Below are positions 1 to 9,596 of a stretch of 44,349 nucleotides of DNA, in pieces. The translations under genes were made by a program, and so were the position numbers. The notes below the pieces were generated by a model that was not told where the DNA came from, did no database searches, and saw only the letters and a program-made list of their open reading frames with translations. The stretch comes from DASWTL01 sp036405495 (GTDB lineage: Bacteria > Bacteroidota > Bacteroidia > Sphingobacteriales > Sphingobacteriaceae). Each line of letters starts with the position of its first letter. The first letter of the stretch is position 1. Where the stretch lies: the NCBI GenBank assembly GCA_036405495.1, contig DASWXL010000003.1, forward strand, positions 1-44,349, in the 5' to 3' direction.

Positions 1-1146
1 ATAGCCGAAAACAAGTTCAAGATCACCAACTTCTTCAATGCCGCCGCGATAACTGACGCTGCGGAAGTCGGCACTTTTCAGTTGTGCGCGGTTAATGCAA
101 AGATTGGTGCGAATGGTTTGTCCGCCAATTTCAGTCTCAACGTTCCGGATCACCAGATCATAAAGCGAGCGGTGATTTTGCGGAATTTCCTCATAAGCCC
201 GGATATCTTCGCTTGCGTACGACCGATCAGCTATAGCTTCGAAAGCATTCAATAATGCATAGAAGTTCATCTTGCGGATATACTGTTTTTCCGGGTCTCC
301 CGGATATCCTCCCGATTCAATGAGGATGGTTGAAACGCCAAGTCGCTGGATATTATCGCCAAACGCCCGCGGCTCAAAGTCGTCGTTGTATTTGGCAACA
401 CGGCCGGGTATGTGCTTTTGCAGCAAGCTGTTCATCCCAACAATAACCTGCATAGCTCTCTTGCGGACGTCGTTCATATCTTTTTCATAGTTAAAAGCGG
501 GAGCCAGGAACGAGATGGTGGCTGTTTTATCCGTGGGGCCGGCGTTGTAGTACATGCTCTGATCGTGAAGGTTAAAACCGAAATCAGGTTTCAGCTCTTG
601 AGCCAGTTTCAGCAAGATCCGGCCTTCGGGAGTTACCTGCGCCCGGGCATCGCGGTTAACGTCGATATCCAAAGCGTTTCGCCGCTTCCACACCTGAGCA
701 CCATCGGGGTTGAGCATGGGCACGAAGTGAAGCTCCAGGTTATCGAGCAGGTATTTTCTCAACTCATTGTGTTCATCGTTAGCTGCGAAGAAATTGAAAA
801 GGTCGAACAACGCCATGGTAGCGGTTGATTCGTCGCCATGCATCTGCGACCACAGGAGAACCTTCGTTTTCCCTGTCCCCAGGATAAGATGGTTGATGCT
901 GCGCCCCTGAGCGGAGGTTCCGATGGCCTCGTGCCTGAACACCCCGGAACCGGCATGCTTTTTAATCAAAGGCATAATATCGCTGTGTTTAAAAAAGCGA
1001 TCTTTGATTACAGGCTCGCGATACTTTTCATAGTTGTTCAGGACGGCAATGGCCGCCTGGGTTTCACCAGGCTGTACGGTGTAACCCCGGCACGGAAAGA
1101 CAAACGTCAGGGCAAAAGCCGAAATCAGGAGTAATTTCTTCATCAT
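1..1146 (-). CDS. M14-family zinc carboxypeptidase, C-terminus cut by window edge
   Basis: The reading frame is open from the ATG at 1146 (or the adjacent ATG at 1143) to base 1, giving 382 codons without a stop. The N-terminus MKKLLLISAFALTFVF is a signal peptide, so the enzyme should act outside the cytoplasm. The M14 zinc site is visible: HGDES at residues 103-107 supplies the HxxE ligands, FNLHDQ further on supplies the third histidine, and LIESGGYP carries a glutamate in the position expected for the catalytic base. Family members remove C-terminal amino acids from peptides, or trim peptidoglycan peptides in some subfamilies; the substrate cannot be told here. It is divergent from the SnoaL-like gene. 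The C-terminal part lies outside the window. Confidence 0.88.
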   Translation of the reverse strand, partial: MMKKLLLISAFALTFVFPCRGYTVQPGETQAAIAVLNNYEKYREPVIKDRFFKHSDIMPLIKKHAGSGVFRHEAIGTSAQGRSINHLILGTGKTKVLLWSQMHGDESTATMALFDLFNFFAANDEHNELRKYLLDNLELHFVPMLNPDGAQVWKRRNALDIDVNRDARAQVTPEGRILLKLAQELKPDFGFNLHDQSMYYNAGPTDKTATISFLAPAFNYEKDMNDVRKRAMQVIVGMNSLLQKHIPGRVAKYNDDFEPRAFGDNIQRLGVSTILIESGGYPGDPEKQYIRKMNFYALLNAFEAIADRSYASEDIRAYEEIPQNHRSLYDLVIRNVETEIGGQTIRTNLCINRAQLKSADFRSVSYRGGIEEVGDLELVFGY

Positions 1147-1262
1147 TAGTAGTTTAGTTTGCGGTTTTGGGTTAAATGTAGAAAAAAGAATCGTTTGGTC
1201 ATGTCTCACGCGGTACTCAAAACCATCGGGCTTCCTGAAGCCTTATATAGAAAAAAGCTAAG

Positions 1263-1643
1263 ATGAACGTCGACCAGAATAAAAAGAATGCCATCTCCTT
1301 TTATGATCTGGCTTTCAACCGTGGCAAGCCAAAAGAGGCCGTTGCTGCGTTCGTGGGTGATCATTACACACAGCACAATCCACACCTGGGTGATGGGAAG
1401 TCAGCGTTTATTCATTACTTCAACCAGATGGCGAAGGATTATCCGCGAAAACGGGTGGAGTTTAAAAAAGTAATCGGTGAGGGTCATTTTGTGGTATTAC
1501 ACTGCCATCAGCACTGGCCCGGTGATCAGGATTACGCCTCGGTTGACATTTTTCGCTTTGATGAGGACGGCAAAATAGTAGAACATTGGGACGTCCTGCA
1601 GGTTATCACGGAAAGTTCCGAGAATAGTAACCCGATGTTTTGA
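1263..1643 (+). CDS. SnoaL-like / NTF2-fold protein
   Basis: This 126-residue protein has no signal peptide and should be cytoplasmic. Its pattern is typical of SnoaL-like NTF2-fold proteins (the group called SnoaL-like aldol condensation-catalysing enzyme): an N-terminal helix with FYDLAFNRGKP, then YTQHNPHLGDGK, a strand with VVLHCHQHWPG, and the end DIFRFDEDGKIVEHWDVLQ. These folds enclose a small hydrophobic pocket and act on small organic molecules, but most bacterial members have no demonstrated reaction. The start at 1263 follows an AAAAAAGCTAAG stretch. The gene stands alone between two minus-strand genes, so context gives no clue to function. Family assignment is good; the substrate is unknown. 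Confidence 0.8.
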   Translation: MNVDQNKKNAISFYDLAFNRGKPKEAVAAFVGDHYTQHNPHLGDGKSAFIHYFNQMAKDYPRKRVEFKKVIGEGHFVVLHCHQHWPGDQDYASVDIFRFDEDGKIVEHWDVLQVITESSENSNPMF

Positions 1644-1716
1644 AGCGTTCATCCCCAGGTGGTATCTGCACGAAATTCGATTGCTTCGCCGGAATGTCTT
1701 GCCTTCACCGGTTGCA

Positions 1717-4674
1717 TTAACTTTCGGTCATTTCTGCCGTCTTCGGTCGGGTTTGGTTCGATCCTTCGTTCAGACTTTGCATTAAAAAGTCAAAGAGGTT
1801 TACGTCAGAAGGGATGTGCAGCTTTTTCCTTAGCCTGTATCTGCTAACTTCCACGGCCCTGATAGTAATACTCATGAGTTGTGCTATCTCTTTGGAAGAA
1901 AGATTCATCTTAAGATAAGCGCAAAGCTTCAGCTCATTCGGGGTGAGGCCCGGGAAGCGGTTTTTCAGGAGGGAAAGGAAGTTAGAGTGTACATGATCAA
2001 AGTGGATCGAAAACTGGTCCCAGTCCGCATCGCTTCTTTCCACCTCGTTCAGCAAGCGGAAGATCTGTTTAAAATCGGCCGAATTGTTGGCGGCATTGGG
2101 CATTTTTTCCAGGTTCGACACGACTTCTTTTATTTTTGCCAGCACTTTACCTCGTTGAACAAGATGCATTGTTGTGCTCGCCAGTTCTTTGTTCTTGTAA
2201 TTTACATCGGCTTCCAGTTTTTCGTTTTTGAGCTTTACGATCTCGTTCTCGTTTCTTTCCAGTTCAAGCTGATGCAGGTATTTTAGTTTTTCCTGTGCTT
2301 TCAGATGCCTTCTTTGCTGCCATTTCACTATCAGATGGATCGATCCTGCCAGTAATAAAAAGTAAATGAAATAACTGAGGTTAGTCTGATACCAGGCAGG
2401 CAAAACCTGAAACGAATAAGAGACCGGCTTCGATTCATTACCTAAGTTGTTCCGGGCTTTTACCATAAAAGTATATTTGCCTGCGGGAAGGTTGGTGTAG
2501 TCCTTTTCACTTTTTTCAGACCAGGCCGACCAGCTGTTATCAAAACCGGTAAGCTGATAGCTGAACTCAATGTTGTTTTGTTGTTCAAACAGTGTGGAAG
2601 AATACTCGAAATGAACAGAATTGTAATTGTTACCAAGCTTCTGAACCGATCTTTGATCCTGAGTGAAAGCGGGCCGGTTGTTTGATAGAAAATAGCCGCC
2701 AAATATCACTGAATCGGTTTTTCCAGACGCCTTTACCTGTCCGAGCAGTACAGTAAGCTTATTGATATTCTGGTTGTATTTCTGATAATTAAGATGAAAT
2801 ACCCCTTTTGTGGCGCCAATGAAAATGTTGTTTTCGTCTACCGGATAGATCGTCTCGAAGCCGCCCACAACTTTCGACGATAGCTCCGGAAAGTACACGA
2901 CAGAGTAGGATCGTTCGCCTTTCGGTTGGTTGAAATCAATTATGCCGACCTCTTTATTGGCAGTAATAAACCAGATATTCCCGGAAGGATCTTCTTTCAG
3001 ATATTGAATGGGGATGTCCTGTAATGGTTCGTAATATTGCGGAGACCTTATGAAGTTATTGTTTTCAGCGTTATACTCGTAAATGCCTTTTTCGGTTGCT
3101 ACGAGGATGCGGTTCTTAATTCGGAAAAGATAATTGTAGAGTGTTGAAGGAAGTCCGTCTTTCCGCGTGAACAAACGGGTTTGGGTGATACGCTGGTTTC
3201 CTGCCGCGAGTTTGATCTTATAGATGCCGTGGTATGGATGCGATGCCCAAACCGAATTAGAAGAGGCATCATAATACATAAAGCGCAGCGGGTCGTTCAC
3301 GCCCTGAATTGGGCCGCTGTTCACGAACGTGCCATCGTTATAGGTGATGTGCTGCAGCCCTGTATACGTTCCGGCAATGATGCTTTTCGATGGAAAGAAG
3401 TCAGATACCGCGTTGAAGAGCCATGTACCTGGGTTAGAAAAGATCTGTTGCGCGGAATTGTCTTTTATGACAAATGTACCATCTTCATGTGCAAGCAGGA
3501 GATTGTTATTGATCTCTTCAAGGCCCCAAACCTGCCCTTTGGTTTTTTTTACTTCCGAAAAATAACCGGGTGACAGACTGATGTCATCTTTAACAGGTGA
3601 CAGAACGGATGAATGAAACAGGCCGTTCGATGTTCCGATATAAAGCCTTTTATTGAAGATCCGGATGGCATAGCTCGTCACTTGTTTATTATTGTCGGGA
3701 TAGATCTGCTTTATTGCGCTGTTGATGGCCATGAAATCAATTCCGTCATCCAGGCCCAGCCAGAGATTTTTATTCTGGTCAATAAATACACTACGGATAT
3801 TATTCTTCTGAAGTCCTTCAGGAAACGAATATTTCTGAACCAGATTGCCGTTTTTGTCGATAATTAAAACCCCAGCCGAAGTCGTGCCGAGCGCATACCA
3901 GTCCTTGTTAACTGAAACGGCACAGTAGATGCGATCATTGAATAATGTCAGATCTTCTGAGGTGGTTTTGCGAACTAACGTGGAATTCTTAAGCAGGAAA
4001 AGACCATGTTTTAGTGTGGTAACAAGATAGGTATCGTCGCTGTAGTGCAGTATGGAGCTTATGGATATAGTTTGCAGTATAGGATCCTGGCATATAGGCT
4101 TCCAGACGCCGTTGGTATAAGTGAATAGTCCTTTCTTTCTCTCTTGTGCATACAGCCGATCTTTTGCCTTCCCCAAAAAGACCCATTCCTGCTCCGGTTT
4201 GATGATTTTCAGTACGCCGTCTTTAAGATGAAGGATCTTGCTTAAGGCTCTGAAAAAAACCTGTCCCTTGACAATGCTGATATTCCAGATGTCGGCAAAC
4301 TGCCGTTCATTTTCTGCGATTTGTCCTTTTAGAGAATGATACAAAAGTTTACCGCTGCCATCGGGGAAGAAATATCCTATTTCGTCCTGGCCTCCAACGT
4401 ATATTCTTCCGTTCGGGTCGATTTCTAACGACCTGACAACCGTTTTATTTGGTAAGGGATACAGCTTCCAGAACTTTCCGTTAAAAGTGAGGAGACCTTC
4501 ATTGTTGCCGAAGTACATGATGCCCTGCGCGTCCTGCCCCGAGTCCCAGTTTTGTGTTCCAGCCCGGTAAGCCAGATTGCTGTAATTGATGATCTGAGGC
4601 GTGCCGATCTGATTTTGAGCGGAAACATCTGTCAACAAAAAAGCAAAAAGAATAAATATGCAAAGCTGTTTCAT
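1717..4674 (-). CDS. Membrane-spanning PUL regulator: propeller sensor, Y_Y_Y domain, TM, LuxR-type HTH
   Basis: The 985-residue protein starts with a signal peptide (residues 1-19). A long periplasmic region follows, with repeats of the two-component-regulator propeller type (for example GIMYFGNNEGLLTFNG and NLWLGLDDGIDF). A Y_Y_Y domain lies at about 689-763 and one transmembrane helix at about 766-785. A predicted coiled coil (about 790-845) leads to a LuxR/GerE-like helix-turn-helix at about 909-968, with LSSKEIAQLMSITIRAVEVS as the helix pair. Hybrid two-component PUL sensors share the propeller and Y_Y_Y parts but then carry histidine kinase and receiver domains; none is present here. 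The gene is divergent from susC, 276 bases apart. I infer that it senses glucan oligosaccharides and directly controls that operon from the membrane. Confidence 0.88.
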   Translation of the reverse strand: MKQLCIFILFAFLLTDVSAQNQIGTPQIINYSNLAYRAGTQNWDSGQDAQGIMYFGNNEGLLTFNGKFWKLYPLPNKTVVRSLEIDPNGRIYVGGQDEIGYFFPDGSGKLLYHSLKGQIAENERQFADIWNISIVKGQVFFRALSKILHLKDGVLKIIKPEQEWVFLGKAKDRLYAQERKKGLFTYTNGVWKPICQDPILQTISISSILHYSDDTYLVTTLKHGLFLLKNSTLVRKTTSEDLTLFNDRIYCAVSVNKDWYALGTTSAGVLIIDKNGNLVQKYSFPEGLQKNNIRSVFIDQNKNLWLGLDDGIDFMAINSAIKQIYPDNNKQVTSYAIRIFNKRLYIGTSNGLFHSSVLSPVKDDISLSPGYFSEVKKTKGQVWGLEEINNNLLLAHEDGTFVIKDNSAQQIFSNPGTWLFNAVSDFFPSKSIIAGTYTGLQHITYNDGTFVNSGPIQGVNDPLRFMYYDASSNSVWASHPYHGIYKIKLAAGNQRITQTRLFTRKDGLPSTLYNYLFRIKNRILVATEKGIYEYNAENNNFIRSPQYYEPLQDIPIQYLKEDPSGNIWFITANKEVGIIDFNQPKGERSYSVVYFPELSSKVVGGFETIYPVDENNIFIGATKGVFHLNYQKYNQNINKLTVLLGQVKASGKTDSVIFGGYFLSNNRPAFTQDQRSVQKLGNNYNSVHFEYSSTLFEQQNNIEFSYQLTGFDNSWSAWSEKSEKDYTNLPAGKYTFMVKARNNLGNESKPVSYSFQVLPAWYQTNLSYFIYFLLLAGSIHLIVKWQQRRHLKAQEKLKYLHQLELERNENEIVKLKNEKLEADVNYKNKELASTTMHLVQRGKVLAKIKEVVSNLEKMPNAANNSADFKQIFRLLNEVERSDADWDQFSIHFDHVHSNFLSLLKNRFPGLTPNELKLCAYLKMNLSSKEIAQLMSITIRAVEVSRYRLRKKLHIPSDVNLFDFLMQSLNEGSNQTRPKTAEMTES

Positions 4675-4950
4675 TCCCCTTTGGTAAGTAAAAGATATTG
4701 CCGTTTCAGGCGGTTTATAATGGTTTTCTGAATGTTAAATATAGAAATTATTGTTACAAGTGCCTGATGTCGTGTAGTATTTATGTTGCGGCTTATTGGC
4801 AGTTTGAAGGGCTGTTTTTACAGCCTTGTATAGGTTATGTAGTACCCTTTAAGATACGAGAGTAGTATATTGCGGTTACTTTTGAAGTGTGTTACCATCC
4901 CAAAAAGTAACCTAACTAACCAAATCAATCAATAACTAAAATTAACTTTT
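4675..4950. promoter_or_regulatory. Divergent control region between PUL regulator and susC
   Basis: This 276-base gene-free region separates the regulator from susC. A perfect Bacteroidota -7 element, TACTTTTG, lies at 4877-4884, placing a transcript start near 4890 and a leader of about 60 bases before susC. No clear TTTG sits 19 bases further upstream, as would be expected for an activator-dependent promoter. Ten-base inverted arms GGTTACTTTT (4874-4883) and AAAAGTAACC (4903-4912) flank the predicted start. The word GTAGTA occurs at 4774, 4839 and 4862. These are candidate binding sites for the regulator; none is proven. Confidence 0.55.
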
Positions 4951-7900
4951 ATGAAAGGAATGTTTACGCTGATTCTCTTCATTTCCTGTGTGGTTTTCGG
5001 TCCCGTTGTTTCCCGGGCCCAGGACATGCTGGTAAGTGGAAAAGTAACTTCTAAGGCGGACGGTTTACCATTACCCGGGGTTACCGTTACCGTTGAAGGC
5101 ACAACGACGGGTACCAGTACCGACGCGTCCGGCAGCTTCTCGATCCGGATTCCGAAGCCGGGATCCGTACTTGTGTTCAAACAGATCGGAATGGTTACCC
5201 AAATCTTTACTGTGACAAAGCAAGATCCAATTATTATCTCACTGACAGAAAGCAACAACACATTAAGTGAAGTGGTAGTAATTGGTTACGGAACTCAGAA
5301 AAGAAGTGTGGTAACCGGTGCAACTTCTGGTGTCAGTGCTGCAGCTATTGAAAACCAGCAGATCGGGCGGATCGAGCAGGCGCTTCAAGGTCGGGCTTCG
5401 GGATTGACTATCGCATCAAGCTCGGGCGCTCCCGGAGCGTCGGCTACAGTAAGAGTTCGGGGTACTACTACCATAGGGAACAGTGATCCGCTATACGTGG
5501 TAGATGGAGTTGTGGTCGACGTAGGTGGTATAGATTACCTGAACCAAAATGATATTGAGTCTATAGAGGTACTTAAGGATGCTGCGTCGGCTGCAATTTA
5601 CGGCGCCAGGGCGGCGAGTGGCGTTATCCTGGTCACTACAAAAAGAGGCAAGTCCGGCAGTATGCGCGTGAATTATTCCGGCTACTTTGGAACTCAGTCG
5701 CCGATCAGGAGATTGGATATGCTGAATGCAACAGAGTATGCGACCTTAAGAAATGAAGCTGCGGTTGCCGGCGGAGGAGGTATCGTTTATTCTGATCCGC
5801 AATCATTTGGCGAAGGTACAAACTGGCAGGATGCATTATTTAACGACAATGCCGGAATTCAGAACCATGAGCTAAGCCTTAGCGGTGGTAACGATAAATC
5901 CACTTATTATTCGTCTTTTGGTTACTTTAATCAAGAGGGTATAATAGCCACTGAGATCTCTAATTATAAGCGATATAACATTCGCTTGAACTCTACTCAT
6001 AAGATCAAGGACTGGTTGAATGTTGGTCAGAACCTGGGCTACTCAAGGATAAAAAGCCAGGGCGGATTGGGTACCAATACCGAGTTTGGCGGACCGTTGA
6101 GCTCGGTTATCAATCTTGATCCGATAACACCGATCATTGTTACTGATCCGGCTGTTGCCAGTAGTGCACCATACAGCACCCAGCGTGTAGTAAGAGATGC
6201 GAACGGTAATCCTTACGGTATTTCGCAGGCTGTGGCGCAGGAAATGACCAACCCATTTGCATATATCCAAACCCGTCTGGGAAACTACGGATGGTCTGAC
6301 AATATCGTTGGAAACGTGTATGCGGAGGTCGAGCCCGTCAAGGGTTTAAAGCTGCGGTCAACCGTAGGAGCAAAGCTGGCTTACTGGGGCGGGGAAAGCT
6401 TCACGCCGTTATATTACCTGAACCCTGCGCAGCAAAGCACGCAGACCGCATTTAACCGTGACAGGAACCAGGCATTAAACTGGAACATTGAAAACACGGC
6501 ATCCTATTCAAAACTTATTGGCCGGCATAATTTCACAGTCCTGGCCGGTCAGGGTGCTTACAGGGACAACAATTCAAGCGGATTGAATATTTCCTTTACT
6601 AATATCGCTGCGAGCACTTTCGAAGAAGCTTCGTTTAACCTGAAGGTTCCGACTGCAAACCGGACCACCGATGCTTATGAAGGTATAAATCACACTGTAA
6701 GCTCGCTGTTTGGCCGTGTAACCTACGACTTCGATGAGAAATATCTGTTTACCGGTATTATGCGGCGTGACGGGTCATCAAGGTTCGGCAGCAACAACAA
6801 ATTCGGTTATTTCCCTTCCGCTTCCGTAGGCTGGGTGCCTTCGCGCGAAAGTTTCTGGCCCGAGAATAAAGCCGTAAATAACCTGAAGATAAGAGCTTCT
6901 TACGGTATAGTAGGAAATGATAATCTGGGAGATTTCCGCTACATATCAACAGTTGGAGCAAACCGCAACTATGTATTCGGATATGATAATTATTACATCG
7001 GTTACAGTCCGGATGCTCCGGCGAATCCGGACCTTCGATGGGAAGAAACCAGCCAGTTGAACGTTGGTGTCGACGCTATTCTTTTCAACGACTTTAATTT
7101 GACTGTTGACTGGTACAATAAGAAAACGACCGGCATTCTACAAACGATCGCCCTGCCAGGATATGTCGGATCAACAGGGTCACCATGGGGCAACGTTGCT
7201 GACATGGAAAACCGGGGTGTTGAATTTGAACTCGGATACAGAAAGCAGATCGGCGATCTCAGGCTGAATTTGAATAGTAACCTTTCATTCCTGCAGAATG
7301 AAGTTACCTATCTGGGTGAAGGTAAAGCGTTCCTGGATGGAGGCGCTACAGTTCAAAATAGCACTTATCCTATTACAAGAACTGCCGTCGGTCAGGCCAT
7401 AGGCTCATTCTACGGCTTTAAAACCAATGGTATCTTCCAAAACCAGGCTGAGATCAATGCATATACCGGAACGAATGGGTTAATTCAGCCCAATGCCAGG
7501 CCGGGTGATTTCAGATGGGTGGACATGAACAGCGACGGCAAGATCGATCAGGCTGACCGGACATTCATCGGTGATCCAACTCCGAACGTGACGTATGGTT
7601 TCACGCTGAACGCGAATTATAAGAGTTTCGATCTTTTAGTTTTTGGTCAGGGAGTTTCAGGAAACCAGATCTTTCAGGGCGTTAGAAGGTTAGATATTCC
7701 GAATGCGAACTGGCAATCACGAGCGCTGACGCGCTGGTCCGGAGAGGGGACGTCCAACACATATCCGCGGCTAACAACCTCTGATGCTAACAATAATTTT
7801 TCAAATCCTTCAGATTTCTTTCTCGAGGATGGTGATTATTTCCGGATCAAGACCCTGCAGATCGGATTTACTTTGCCAAATAGTTTTGTGAGCAAGGCGG

Positions 7901-8064
7901 GGTTGAACCGCGCCCGCATCTATGTGAGCAGCAATAACCTGTTAACCTTCACTAAATACACAGGCTTCGACCCTGAAATCGGTACAGGAGGCAGCTACGG
8001 TATCGACCGGGGTATATATCCCCAGTCGCGTTCATTCTTATTAGGTGTTAATGTCGGGCTATAA
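4951..8064 (+). CDS. susC: SusC/RagA-type TonB-linked outer-membrane transporter
   Basis: The 1037-residue length is typical of SusC proteins. A signal peptide (MKGMFTLILFISCVVF, then VVSRAQ) is followed by a CarboxypepD_reg-like domain at about residues 27-95, with the pattern GxxxPLPGVTVTVEGTTTGT. The TonB-box-like segment VVVIGYGTQKR and a plug domain with PLYVVDGVVV and IESIEVLKDAASAAIYG come next, then a long beta-barrel ending in an outer-membrane sorting sequence (GVNVGL). It should import oligosaccharides across the outer membrane using TonB energy, with the following SusD acting as the lid. It is the first gene of the glucan operon. The substrate is inferred from the downstream enzymes, not from this sequence. 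Confidence 0.95.
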   Translation: MKGMFTLILFISCVVFGPVVSRAQDMLVSGKVTSKADGLPLPGVTVTVEGTTTGTSTDASGSFSIRIPKPGSVLVFKQIGMVTQIFTVTKQDPIIISLTESNNTLSEVVVIGYGTQKRSVVTGATSGVSAAAIENQQIGRIEQALQGRASGLTIASSSGAPGASATVRVRGTTTIGNSDPLYVVDGVVVDVGGIDYLNQNDIESIEVLKDAASAAIYGARAASGVILVTTKRGKSGSMRVNYSGYFGTQSPIRRLDMLNATEYATLRNEAAVAGGGGIVYSDPQSFGEGTNWQDALFNDNAGIQNHELSLSGGNDKSTYYSSFGYFNQEGIIATEISNYKRYNIRLNSTHKIKDWLNVGQNLGYSRIKSQGGLGTNTEFGGPLSSVINLDPITPIIVTDPAVASSAPYSTQRVVRDANGNPYGISQAVAQEMTNPFAYIQTRLGNYGWSDNIVGNVYAEVEPVKGLKLRSTVGAKLAYWGGESFTPLYYLNPAQQSTQTAFNRDRNQALNWNIENTASYSKLIGRHNFTVLAGQGAYRDNNSSGLNISFTNIAASTFEEASFNLKVPTANRTTDAYEGINHTVSSLFGRVTYDFDEKYLFTGIMRRDGSSRFGSNNKFGYFPSASVGWVPSRESFWPENKAVNNLKIRASYGIVGNDNLGDFRYISTVGANRNYVFGYDNYYIGYSPDAPANPDLRWEETSQLNVGVDAILFNDFNLTVDWYNKKTTGILQTIALPGYVGSTGSPWGNVADMENRGVEFELGYRKQIGDLRLNLNSNLSFLQNEVTYLGEGKAFLDGGATVQNSTYPITRTAVGQAIGSFYGFKTNGIFQNQAEINAYTGTNGLIQPNARPGDFRWVDMNSDGKIDQADRTFIGDPTPNVTYGFTLNANYKSFDLLVFGQGVSGNQIFQGVRRLDIPNANWQSRALTRWSGEGTSNTYPRLTTSDANNNFSNPSDFFLEDGDYFRIKTLQIGFTLPNSFVSKAGLNRARIYVSSNNLLTFTKYTGFDPEIGTGGSYGIDRGIYPQSRSFLLGVNVGL

Positions 8065-8080
8065 TTTAAGGATTACAATT

Positions 8081-9586
8081 ATGAAAAAATTTAATATAAG
8101 AACCATTGGGGTGATAGCAGCAGGTTTACTGGTGGTCGCCGCATGTAAAAAAGATTTCCTGGAGGTTGATCCTAAGGGAACCTTATTGGAATCAACGTAT
8201 TATCAAAACGCAGATCAGGCATTCGCAGGCCTCGTGGCCGCTTATGATCCAATGGGATTTGAAACGGTCAATACCTATCATAACTTCGGCGCTTTGAACA
8301 GTGCATCAGACGATCATGTTGCAGGCGGCGGCGGATCTGCTGATATGGAAACGTGGCAGGTTTGGAGTAATTACACCCTTGACCCGGCGAAAGGCCCTCA
8401 AGGCGATTACTGGAATAGAAATTTTACCGGCGTTGCTCGTGCGAATGTACTGTTAGAAAAGGTGTCGGCCGGTATACCCGGGCTTGATCAGGCAACTACC
8501 AGCCGGTATATCGCAGAAGCTAAATTTCTTCGTGCCTATTACTACTTCGATCTTGTACGGCTATTTAAAAATGTGCCCCTGTTCACAAAGCCCGTATCTA
8601 CCGAAGAAATTTACAATGTGACGCAGGCGTCGCCTGATGATGTATATGCTCAGGTGGAGAAAGACCTGAATGAGGCAATTCCTGATCTTCCGATTACTGT
8701 TCCGGGAAGTACTGAAGGTGGCCGGGCCACTCAGGGAACGGCGAAGGCGCTATTGGGCAAGGTTTTACTGTATCAAAAGAAATGGGGCCCGGCTGCTCTG
8801 CAGTTCGCTGAAGTAAATGGAACCCCTGGCGGTACAAGCAAATACGGCTACAAGCTGCTTACAAACTTTGCAGACATCTTTAAGCCCACAAACAAGTTCC
8901 ACAGCGAGTCTATTCTTGAGATCGTCAAAACCACTCAGGCCAACTCTGACTGGGGTGCGTGGGGAAGATTTGAAGGAAACGTTGCCGTGACCATGTTTGG
9001 TCCGCGTGCCTATTCCGGACCTGTTTATGTTTCCGGCTGGAGCTTTAATCCGTTTCTCCCGGAGTTTATCGGCATCATGAAGAAAGATCCTCGCTATCCT
9101 TATACGGTGGCTGATATTGACAGTCTGGAAAAGGCAGGTAAGGCAACTTACGAAAAGGGGTATATGAATACCGGCTACTTTATCGAAAAATTTGCCCCTA
9201 AAGTTGAATACCGGTCAACCGGCGGCGGCGTTCCTGAACTGAACTGGCCCAATGATTACATCGAGATCCGCCTGGCCGATACTTATTTAATGGAAGCCGA
9301 GGCTCTTGTTCAGGATAACGGTGATATGGGCCGTGCTGCTGCATTGTTAAATGCGGTGCGTGCCAGGGTAGGGTTGAACCCGGTTGACGCAACGCTGGAA
9401 AATATCTATCTGGAGCGTCGTCTCGAACTTGCTTCTGAAGGTCACCGCTGGTACGACCTGGTGCGGACCGGAAGGGCGGGAACTGTTTTACAAGCGAGAG
9501 GCTTTGTGGTCGGAAAGCATGAAATCCTGCCAATTCCTCTATCTGAGCTAAATAACACTAAACTGGTTCAAAATCCTGGATATTAA
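8081..9586 (+). CDS. susD: SusD/RagB-type glycan-binding lipoprotein
   Basis: The ATG at 8081 is chosen over an in-frame ATG at 8045. The 8081 start gives a clean lipoprotein signal (MKKFNIRTIGVIAAGLLVV, then AACKK), leaves a 16-base gap after susC and avoids overlapping it. The 501-residue product has the SusD pattern: KDFLEVDPKG after the lipid cysteine, helical TPR-like segments such as AEAKFLRAYYYFDLVRLF, and a C-terminal RagB-type region with RLADTYLMEAEAL, YLERRLELASEGHRWYDLVR and a proline-containing end (EILPIPLSEL). It should sit on the cell surface as the substrate-binding lid on SusC. Confidence 0.95.
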   Translation: MKKFNIRTIGVIAAGLLVVAACKKDFLEVDPKGTLLESTYYQNADQAFAGLVAAYDPMGFETVNTYHNFGALNSASDDHVAGGGGSADMETWQVWSNYTLDPAKGPQGDYWNRNFTGVARANVLLEKVSAGIPGLDQATTSRYIAEAKFLRAYYYFDLVRLFKNVPLFTKPVSTEEIYNVTQASPDDVYAQVEKDLNEAIPDLPITVPGSTEGGRATQGTAKALLGKVLLYQKKWGPAALQFAEVNGTPGGTSKYGYKLLTNFADIFKPTNKFHSESILEIVKTTQANSDWGAWGRFEGNVAVTMFGPRAYSGPVYVSGWSFNPFLPEFIGIMKKDPRYPYTVADIDSLEKAGKATYEKGYMNTGYFIEKFAPKVEYRSTGGGVPELNWPNDYIEIRLADTYLMEAEALVQDNGDMGRAAALLNAVRARVGLNPVDATLENIYLERRLELASEGHRWYDLVRTGRAGTVLQARGFVVGKHEILPIPLSELNNTKLVQNPGY

Positions 9587-9596
9587 ATCAACGCAT

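Noticed and set aside
1229..1242. GGCTTC/GAAGCC arms before the SnoaL-like gene as an operator
   Set aside because: Only six-base arms, no adjacent regulator gene and no promoter match to support it.
8045..8080. In-frame upstream start for the susD gene overlapping susC
   Set aside because: It would put 12 residues before the lipoprotein signal and spoil it; the ATG at 8081 gives a normal signal and gap.
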